A stretch of 11,904 bases of DNA from Oxalobacteraceae bacterium (lineage in GTDB: Bacteria > Pseudomonadota > Gammaproteobacteria > Burkholderiales > Burkholderiaceae_D), in the NCBI GenBank assembly GCA_003132085.1, contig PKWO01000185.1, forward strand, positions 1,651-13,554, given 5' to 3'. The position numbers and the translations under genes were made by a program. The notes beneath the pieces were generated by a model. That model saw only the letters and a program-made list of their open reading frames with translations. It searched no databases and was not told the DNA's origin. This document shows, one piece after another, positions 7,488 to 11,904 of this stretch (position 1 is the first letter of the stretch; every line of letters starts with the position of its first letter).

Positions 7488-8141
7488 TCAAGGCGCCAGA
7501 TGGGACTGGAAACGGTTATAGCGTTCCAACACCATCGGCACGTATCTGAGCGTTTCCGGATACGCAGGAACGCGCCGGCCACTGCGAATCACCGCGTTCT
7601 CGCCGGCGTTATACGCGGCCACCGCCAAACGCACATTGCCGCCGAACATAGCCAGAAGGTCGCGCAGGTAACGCGCCCCGACCTCGACGTTTTCCTCCGG
7701 CGAATACAGATTGAATTGACCATAGCGCGCAGCGGTCGCCGGCATCACCTGCATCAAACCGATCGCTCCCTTGGATGAGCGCGCTCGCGCGTCGAAGCCC
7801 GACTCCACTTCGATGATCGCCTTCAGCAACGCCGCATGGACGCCATGCATGGTCGCGATGCGCTGCACCAACGGTTCCATCGCATCGCGCCGGGCGGCAA
7901 GCTGCGGCATCGACACCGGGGCCGTTCCCGCCCGCGGCCATAGTTGATAACCGTCGAAACGGGCAAATAGTTGCGAGGTCCTGTCGATCGGGCGATCGGA
8001 GTAGGTAGGCACCTTGCCGGCAGCATCGTACGAGCGATATATCGCAGCAGCATCCGCTTGCGCGATGCCGGCCGCGCATAGCGCGACGCTCAGCATGCAT
8101 TGCCGCGCTGCTAGGAAACCACCCCAAAATGTGAGGTTCAT
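7488..8141 (-). CDS. Exported lytic transglycosylase, DUF4124-like plus SLT domain
   Basis: A 217-aa periplasmic enzyme of the soluble lytic transglycosylase fold, which cleaves the MurNAc-GlcNAc bond of peptidoglycan to leave 1,6-anhydro ends. Residues 1-30 look like a signal peptide (core MLSVALCAAGIA, cleavage near AQA/DA). Residues ~33-55 (AIYRSYDAAGKVPTYSDRP) resemble the N-terminal DUF4124 motif. Residues ~92-205 form the SLT domain: VESGFD with catalytic E113, GAIGLMQVMPATAARYG from 125, and AVAAYNAGENAV at 173-184. Start choice: the ATG at 8141 has AGGGAGGG (plus-strand 8148-8155) 6 nt before it, and a perfect TATAAT lies at 8198-8203, so an upstream in-frame TTG at 8195 is unlikely. 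It is convergent with the binding-protein gene (85-bp gap). The class is clear; the exact Mlt subtype is not. Confidence 0.92.
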   Translation of the reverse strand: MNLTFWGGFLAARQCMLSVALCAAGIAQADAAAIYRSYDAAGKVPTYSDRPIDRTSQLFARFDGYQLWPRAGTAPVSMPQLAARRDAMEPLVQRIATMHGVHAALLKAIIEVESGFDARARSSKGAIGLMQVMPATAARYGQFNLYSPEENVEVGARYLRDLLAMFGGNVRLAVAAYNAGENAVIRSGRRVPAYPETLRYVPMVLERYNRFQSHLAP

Positions 8142-8147
8142 TGCACA

Positions 8148-8155
8148 CCCTCCCT
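8148..8155 (-). promoter_or_regulatory. Ribosome-binding site fixing the transglycosylase start
   Basis: On the minus strand this reads AGGGAGGG, 6 nt before the ATG at 8141. It is a strong Shine-Dalgarno match and decides the start against the longer in-frame TTG at 8195. Confidence 0.8.
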
Positions 8156-8197
8156 GTTCAAGCGTACGATACGCCAGCATCAGGGTTTCCAGCAAGC

Positions 8198-8203
8198 ATT
8201 ATA
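8198..8203 (-). promoter_or_regulatory. Consensus -10 box for the transglycosylase gene
   Basis: The minus strand reads TATAAT, a perfect sigma70 -10 hexamer, which would place transcription start near 8191 and give a 5' leader of about 50 nt before the ATG at 8141. No good -35 hexamer lies 16-18 bp upstream (17-bp position reads TATCAA), so an activator may be needed. Only the -10 is convincing. Confidence 0.5.
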
Positions 8204-8288
8204 GTAATGGAGAACAACCTTTGATAGTCCGCTGCCGCTCGCCCGGCATCGGCGCAACCCATGTCTAGCCGTGATCAAAAACATTTTC

Positions 8289-8329
8289 GTGCTTGTACGA
8301 CACATTTTTTCGCACATGCACGCAAGCAC
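8289..8329. repeat. Inverted repeat GTGCTTG / CAAGCAC
   Basis: GTGCTTG (8289-8295) and CAAGCAC (8323-8329) are exact reverse complements separated by 27 nt. The interval also carries a near direct repeat, CATTTTCGTGC and CATTTTTTCGCAC. It sits between divergent genes, so a terminator role is not expected; a protein-binding site is possible but unproven. Confidence 0.4.
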
Positions 8330-8485
8330 TCACTATCAACTAAACATAGACAATAAGGCGGCATCTATCAGGATTGACGGCAATTTTTACCTTGGGTAAC
8401 TTTCGCCAACGCCCCAGGCGGATGCGGCATCACCATGATTTCACACCGTTATTGTGCAAATTTGACTTGAATGTTTAGTGGTTTC

Positions 8486-8495
8486 TACGGCCGTA
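8486..8495. promoter_or_regulatory. Perfect 10-bp palindrome, candidate operator upstream of DAHP synthase
   Basis: TACGGCCGTA is fully self-complementary. It is flanked by GTTTA (8473-8477) and TAAAC (8501-8505), which are reverse complements placed almost symmetrically about it. It lies about 18 bp before the TTGCGC of the best promoter candidate, a plausible place for a regulator. The palindrome is seen; the operator role is inferred. Confidence 0.35.
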
Positions 8496-8513
8496 CAGGG
8501 TAAACTAGCCGAT

Positions 8514-8542
8514 TTGCGCGGTCGCGGCATATTGCCCATAAT
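8514..8542 (+). promoter_or_regulatory. Candidate sigma70 promoter of the DAHP synthase gene
   Basis: TTGCGC (8514-8519) and CATAAT (8537-8542) are spaced exactly 17 bp, matching 3/6 and 5/6 of the consensus hexamers. Transcription would start near 8549, giving a leader of about 42 nt before ATG 8591. An alternative further upstream is TTGACG (8374-8379) with TAACTT (8397-8402), also 17 bp apart, which would give a leader of about 180 nt. Confidence 0.35.
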
Positions 8543-8590
8543 TGCCCGCAAAATACTATCGGCACCCATTTCTCTTGCAATCACTCGACT

Positions 8591-9664
8591 ATGACCACCT
8601 TCAACATTGAAAACGTCAACGTAGCTTCTTTCGATCCGATGCCCTCGCCCGACGAGTTGCACGCCCTCCTGCCGTTGTCGGAAGCGGCCGGCGACACCGT
8701 GATGAAATGCCGCGAAGCACTGCGGAATATCCTGGAGCGCAAAGACCCGCGTTTGTTTGTCGTGGTCGGGCCGTGCTCGATCCACGACCCGGTGGCCGGG
8801 CTGGATTATGCGCGCCGGCTCAAGAAATTGCAGGACCAGGTAAGCGACACGCTGTTGCTGGTCATGCGCGTGTATTTCGAAAAGCCGCGCACCACCACCG
8901 GCTGGAAGGGCTATATCAACGACCCGGACATGGACGATTCCTTCCATGTCGATCAAGGCATGTACAAAGCGCGCAAATTCCTGCTGGATGTATGCGAACT
9001 CGGCCTGGCCACCGGCACCGAGGCGCTCGACCCCATATCGCCGCAGTTTCTCGGCGACCTGATCGCATGGACGGCGATCGGCGCCCGCACCACTGAATCG
9101 CAGACCCATCGCGAAATGTCGTCCGGCCTGTCGACCCCGGTCGGTTTCAAGAACGGCACCGACGGCGATATCGGCATTGCCATCAACGCGATCCTATCCG
9201 CGTCGCATCCGCACTCTTTCCTCGGCCTCAACAGTTCAGGGCGCGTCGCCATCGTGCGCACGCGCGGCAACCGCCACGGTCACGTCGTGTTGCGCGGCGG
9301 CGATGGCCGTCCCAACTACGACACGGTATCGGTCGCCATGGCTGAACAAGCGCTGACCAAAGCCGGCTTGCCCGCCAATATCGTGGTCGATTGCTCGCAT
9401 GCCAACAGCTACAAAAAGCCGGATCTGCAGCCGCTGGTAATGACCGACGTGGTGAACCAGGTTCGGCTTGGCAACCGGTCTTTGGTCGGCGTGATGATCG
9501 AATCGAATATCGTCGCCGGCAAGCAGGAAATCCCCGCTGATTTATCGCTGCTTAAGTACGGCTGTTCGGTGACCGATGGCTGCGTCGACTGGGAAACCAC
9601 CGAGACCATGATTCGCGATGCCGCCAGATTGCTGCGGCCTTTGCTGCCGGAACGCGTCAAATAG
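8591..9664 (+). CDS. aroG: 3-deoxy-7-phosphoheptulonate (DAHP) synthase, class I AroG/F/H type
   Basis: Cytosolic enzyme condensing phosphoenolpyruvate with erythrose 4-phosphate to DAHP, the first step of the shikimate pathway to Phe, Tyr and Trp. The 357-aa length is normal for this type. Visible motifs are GPCSIHD with metal ligand C62, MRVYFEKPRTTTGWKG at 92-107, GARTTESQ at 164-171, GFKNGTDG at 185-192, DCSHANSYKK with H270, GVMIESN with E304 and SVTDG with D329; these align with the metal-binding Cys, His, Glu and Asp of E. coli AroG. S181 in SGLSTPVGF lines up with the Ser linked to Phe feedback in AroG, but allosteric specificity cannot be read with certainty. ATG 8591 is the only usual start (ATG, GTG or TTG) after the in-frame stop at 8501-8503, yet no Shine-Dalgarno precedes it. 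A dehydrogenase gene follows 75 bp downstream. Confidence 0.95.
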   Translation: MTTFNIENVNVASFDPMPSPDELHALLPLSEAAGDTVMKCREALRNILERKDPRLFVVVGPCSIHDPVAGLDYARRLKKLQDQVSDTLLLVMRVYFEKPRTTTGWKGYINDPDMDDSFHVDQGMYKARKFLLDVCELGLATGTEALDPISPQFLGDLIAWTAIGARTTESQTHREMSSGLSTPVGFKNGTDGDIGIAINAILSASHPHSFLGLNSSGRVAIVRTRGNRHGHVVLRGGDGRPNYDTVSVAMAEQALTKAGLPANIVVDCSHANSYKKPDLQPLVMTDVVNQVRLGNRSLVGVMIESNIVAGKQEIPADLSLLKYGCSVTDGCVDWETTETMIRDAARLLRPLLPERVK

Positions 9665-9723
9665 AGGTTGCCCGATCAATATCCGTTATAGTTGCGCAAT
9701 AGGCATGACGAACGTTGATCGAT

Positions 9724-9731
9724 GGAAGGAG
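9724..9731 (+). promoter_or_regulatory. Ribosome-binding site deciding the dehydrogenase start
   Basis: GGAAGGAG lies 8 nt before ATG 9740. An in-frame ATG at 9722 overlaps the start of this site and has no comparable site of its own, so 9740 is preferred. Confidence 0.75.
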
Positions 9732-9739
9732 CAAAGCCA

Positions 9740-10498
9740 ATGAACGTATTCATTACCGGCGCCAGTAGCGGGCTCGGCGAGGGTCTCGCGCACCACTACG
9801 CAAAGCCTGGCGCGGTGATCGGTCTTTGCGCGCGGCGGGCGCCGCTGCTCACCGAGCTGGCGCGGGCGGTTGCCGCAAAGGGCGCGCGCGCAATCATTTA
9901 CGCGGTCGACGTCAGCGACACCGCCGCAATGAAAAAGGCCGCGGACGATTTCGTGGCGGCGTGCGGCGCCGTCGATCTGGTTATTGCCAACGCCGGGATC
10001 GGTATTGCGCACCGGACGCTGGAGGGGGAATCGGAGCCGATTGCGAAACTGATGCGCGTCAATGTTATCGGCGTGACCAACACGGTCGTGCCGTTTGTGC
10101 CCGTCATGGTGCAACAGGGGTCGGGAACGCTGGTGGCGGTAAGTTCGTTGGCCGGACATCGCGGCTTGCCCGGTCGCGCCGCGTATAGCGCGTCGAAGGC
10201 GGCGGTGATTACGTTCATGGATGCGCTGCGGCTCGATCTGCACGGAACGAACGTGCACGCGATGACCTTATGCCCCGGATTTGTCCATACGCCTCTGACG
10301 GCGCCGTTGTCCGGCAAGCTCCCGTTTGCGATTAGCTGCGATGAAGCAGTAGTGCAGATGACGACGGCTATCGCGCTGCACAAGAAAACATTCACCTTCC
10401 CCTGGCAAGCGCGGATTTTGCGCTATCTGCTGAAATTCGGCAGCGAACGAATGGTGCGGCGGCTGTCGCCGCCGGCACGGACTGCAGCGCCGGAATGA
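9740..10498 (+). CDS. Short-chain dehydrogenase/reductase (classical SDR)
   Basis: A 252-aa NAD(P)-dependent oxidoreductase with a Rossmann fold. The coenzyme motif TGASSGLG is at residues 6-13 and NAG at 84-86. The catalytic tetrad reads N108 (RVNVIG), S136 (VAVSSLAGH), Y149 and K153 (AYSASKAAV). The basic pair R32-R33 after the second strand (LCARR) suggests NADP preference, which is an inference. After the substrate-loop region (CPGFVHTPL at 178-186) a basic tail ending near residue 245 (RILRYLLKFGSERMVRRL) may contact a membrane or partner. The substrate is unknown. The ATG at 9740 has GGAAGGAG 8 nt upstream. The gene is 75 bp after the DAHP synthase on the same strand and could be co-transcribed, and it converges with the acyl-CoA synthetase gene across a 29-bp gap that shows no hairpin. 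Confidence 0.9.
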   Translation: MNVFITGASSGLGEGLAHHYAKPGAVIGLCARRAPLLTELARAVAAKGARAIIYAVDVSDTAAMKKAADDFVAACGAVDLVIANAGIGIAHRTLEGESEPIAKLMRVNVIGVTNTVVPFVPVMVQQGSGTLVAVSSLAGHRGLPGRAAYSASKAAVITFMDALRLDLHGTNVHAMTLCPGFVHTPLTAPLSGKLPFAISCDEAVVQMTTAIALHKKTFTFPWQARILRYLLKFGSERMVRRLSPPARTAAPE

Positions 10499-10527
10499 GT
10501 GAGGCAAAGCGGGATTTGGCGATCCGC

Positions 10528-11904
10528 TTACCGCGCTGCCGCGCTTGACCGAAAAGCGTCGCGCAGTTCGCGCTTGAGCACCTTGCCGATCGGACCGCGC
10601 GGCAGGCTATCGACGATTTCAACCGCGGCCAGGCGCTGCATCTTGCCCAGCCGCGCATTGACCCACTCCAGCAATACCGCGGCGCTTGATTGGCGACCCG
10701 GGTTCAATACGATGAACGCCACCGGCGTTTCGCCCCAGCGAACCGATGGAACACCGACCACTGCCGCTTCGGCTATGTCAGGATGCTGCTGCAGCACCGA
10801 TTCAAGATCGCTCGGATAAACATTGAAGCCGCCCGAAATAATCATGTCCTTCTTGCGGTCGAGCAGCGTCAAAAACCCGTCTTCGTCGAAACGTCCAATG
10901 TCGCCGGTGCGAATGAAGCGTTTGCCGGTCGCGTCATGCCATTCGGCTTCGGCAGTCTTGGCCGGTTGGTTATGGTAGGCGTTCATCATTGCCGCCGAAT
11001 GCCCGACCACTTCACCGACATTTCCGTCGGCGACTTCGCGGCCCTCGTCGTCAATCAGCCGAATATCGTGTCCGGGCGCGGGACAACCGACCGTATGCAG
11101 TTTGTGCGGATATTCGTGCGCCGCCAGGATGCACGTGCCGCCGCCTTCGGTCATGCCGTAATATTCCGTCAGCGCGCCGGCCCACCGTTTCAGGATATCG
11201 GCCTTTAACGCCGCGCCAAACGGTGCGCTGGTGCAAAACTTGATGAGAAATGAAGACAGATCGTAGTTGTCGAAATCAGGATGCGCCATCAAGCGCTGAT
11301 ACTGTATCGGGACCAGCATGGTATGCGTCGCGCGATGCTTTTCCGCCAAGGCAAGATAGGAGCCTGCATCGAATTTCGGCATCAAGACCACGGTCCCGCC
11401 AAGCGTCAGCGCGGGGAAAAAACTGACCAAGGTAGTGTTCGAGTACAAGGGTGTGGCCAGCAGCGTCACGGCTTGCGGCCCATATCCGGTCGCCGCGCCG
11501 CGTTGCACATGCGCCCAACGCATGCCGTGCGACTGCACGATGCCTTTGGGGGAGCCGGTAGTCCCGGACGAGTAGATAATGTTTAACGGCAAGTTCGGCT
11601 CGATCGCCACCGGAACCGGCCGCATGCCTTCAGGCGCGAGCCACTCGGTAAAACCGGTGCCGGCGGCCGAGCCGTCGAGCGCAATCAGGCCGGCCGCAAT
11701 GCCATCTGCCAGCGGCGCAAGTTCCGTTGCAACCGCCGCATCGACGAAGAATAATTTGGCGCCGGCATCCGTCGCCATGGCTGCCAGGCTGCTCGCCGTC
11801 GATGACGGCGCCAGCGGCGCCACAGCCACGCCGGCGCGTGCGCCGCCCAGAAATACCGCGGCATACTCAATCGACGTTGCTGCGCAAATCGCCAATACGT
11901 CTCC
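10528..11904 (-). CDS. AMP-dependent acyl-CoA synthetase, 3' part (5' end beyond the window)
   Basis: Adenylate-forming enzyme that activates a carboxylic acid with ATP and passes the acyl group to CoA. 458 residues are visible and the frame stays open at the right edge (GDVLAICAATS), so an in-frame TTG at 11895 is internal, not the start. Counting from the edge: the P-loop IIYSSGTTGSPKG is at 109-121, EYYGMTEGGG at 247-256, the ADP-binding TGD at 333-335, the hinge and A8 region LLDRKKDMIISGGFNVYP at 347-364, and the A10 catalytic lysine K441 in RGPIGKVLKREL. This set marks a complete ANL catalytic core of the fatty-acid/aryl-acid CoA ligase type. The acyl substrate cannot be assigned; medium-chain, long-chain or aromatic acids are all possible. 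No carrier-protein or condensation domain is visible, which argues against an NRPS module. Confidence 0.93.
   Translation of the reverse strand, partial: GDVLAICAATSIEYAAVFLGGARAGVAVAPLAPSSTASSLAAMATDAGAKLFFVDAAVATELAPLADGIAAGLIALDGSAAGTGFTEWLAPEGMRPVPVAIEPNLPLNIIYSSGTTGSPKGIVQSHGMRWAHVQRGAATGYGPQAVTLLATPLYSNTTLVSFFPALTLGGTVVLMPKFDAGSYLALAEKHRATHTMLVPIQYQRLMAHPDFDNYDLSSFLIKFCTSAPFGAALKADILKRWAGALTEYYGMTEGGGTCILAAHEYPHKLHTVGCPAPGHDIRLIDDEGREVADGNVGEVVGHSAAMMNAYHNQPAKTAEAEWHDATGKRFIRTGDIGRFDEDGFLTLLDRKKDMIISGGFNVYPSDLESVLQQHPDIAEAAVVGVPSVRWGETPVAFIVLNPGRQSSAAVLLEWVNARLGKMQRLAAVEIVDSLPRGPIGKVLKRELRDAFRSSAAAR

Larger units (their letters stand above)
8142..8590. other. 449-bp gene-free region upstream of the DAHP synthase gene
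   Basis: No credible protein gene of ordinary size lies here. It holds the leader and -10 box of the minus-strand transglycosylase gene, a 7-bp inverted repeat (8289-8295 with 8323-8329), a TTGACG-N17-TAACTT promoter-like pair (8374-8402), a 10-codon ORF (8471-8503), a perfect 10-bp palindrome (8486-8495), a TTGCGC-N17-CATAAT promoter-like pair (8514-8542), and a foldable stretch to about 8563. It is AT-richer than the flanking genes in its middle part. There is no sign of RNA genes or mobile DNA. Confidence 0.6.

Noticed and set aside
7469..7497. GGCGCCT / AGGCGCC stem at the convergent junction as a terminator
   Set aside because: A 7-bp stem with a 15-nt loop, no T-tract on either strand, and it overlaps the transglycosylase stop codon; not good enough to call.
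8261..8356. 31-codon ORF (MSSRDQKHFRACTTHFFAHA...) in the gap before the DAHP synthase gene
   Set aside because: No ribosome-binding site, no recognisable motif, and composition explained by local sequence. It has five His and three Phe but no run of regulatory codons.
8441..9109. Minus-strand 222-codon frame overlapping the DAHP synthase gene
   Set aside because: Starts inside aroG in antisense and carries no domain; aroG itself is certain.
9664..9739. Separate promoter for the dehydrogenase gene (TATAGT at 9687-9692, TTGCGCAA palindrome at 9692-9699)
   Set aside because: TATAGT is a good -10 but no -35 lies at a usable distance (TTGCCC is only 13 bp away), and an 8-bp palindrome alone is weak; co-transcription with aroG is equally likely.
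10499..10527. Terminator between the convergent dehydrogenase and acyl-CoA synthetase genes
   Set aside because: Only 29 bp, with no inverted repeat or T-tract visible.
1..11904. Mobile elements, CRISPR arrays, tRNA or rRNA genes, phage or defence genes
   Set aside because: No transposase or integrase motifs, no regularly spaced repeats, no tRNA-like cloverleaf and no defence domains were seen; all long coding frames are explained by metabolic, transport or envelope genes.

Overview
The window looks like a chromosomal piece of a betaproteobacterium, most likely Burkholderiales and perhaps Oxalobacteraceae. That placement is inference from protein style (HisP/GlnQ-type ATPase, AroG-type DAHP synthase, DUF4124-SLT transglycosylase), GC-rich coding DNA and AT-richer gaps; no rRNA or marker gene is present. 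There are nine protein genes, two of them cut by the window edges. I see no tRNA, rRNA, CRISPR array, insertion sequence or phage gene.

Layout. 1-275 (+) is the 3' end of a polar amino-acid ABC transporter ATPase. 312-2210 (+) is a one-piece TRAP transporter membrane protein with DctQ and DctM fused and no DctP gene in view. A short convergent gap carries an 8-bp tandem repeat. On the minus strand, 5420-4179 is a TPR-like/ATP-grasp protein of unknown function, followed 52 bp downstream by an exported M3 oligoendopeptidase F (4126-2276). Divergent from these, 5582-7402 (+) is a family 5 (Opp/Dpp-type) periplasmic solute-binding protein. 8141-7488 (-) is a small exported lytic transglycosylase. 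After a 449-bp gene-free region come a class I DAHP synthase (8591-9664, +) and a short-chain dehydrogenase (9740-10498, +). The window closes with the 3' part of an acyl-CoA synthetase on the minus strand (11904-10528).

How they may work together. The first two genes are uptake systems for small solutes. The middle block has a peptide theme: a possible carboxylate-amine ligase, an exported oligopeptidase and a periplasmic oligopeptide-type binding protein around one divergent promoter region, with a murein-cleaving enzyme next door. This is the most system-like part of the window, but the functional link is inferred from position only. The DAHP synthase starts the shikimate pathway. Its upstream region holds a 10-codon ORF with two Phe and one Tyr codons, a perfect 10-bp palindrome and alternative hairpins, so it is a candidate for aromatic amino-acid control, although a promoter-like sequence just downstream of the small ORF competes with that reading.
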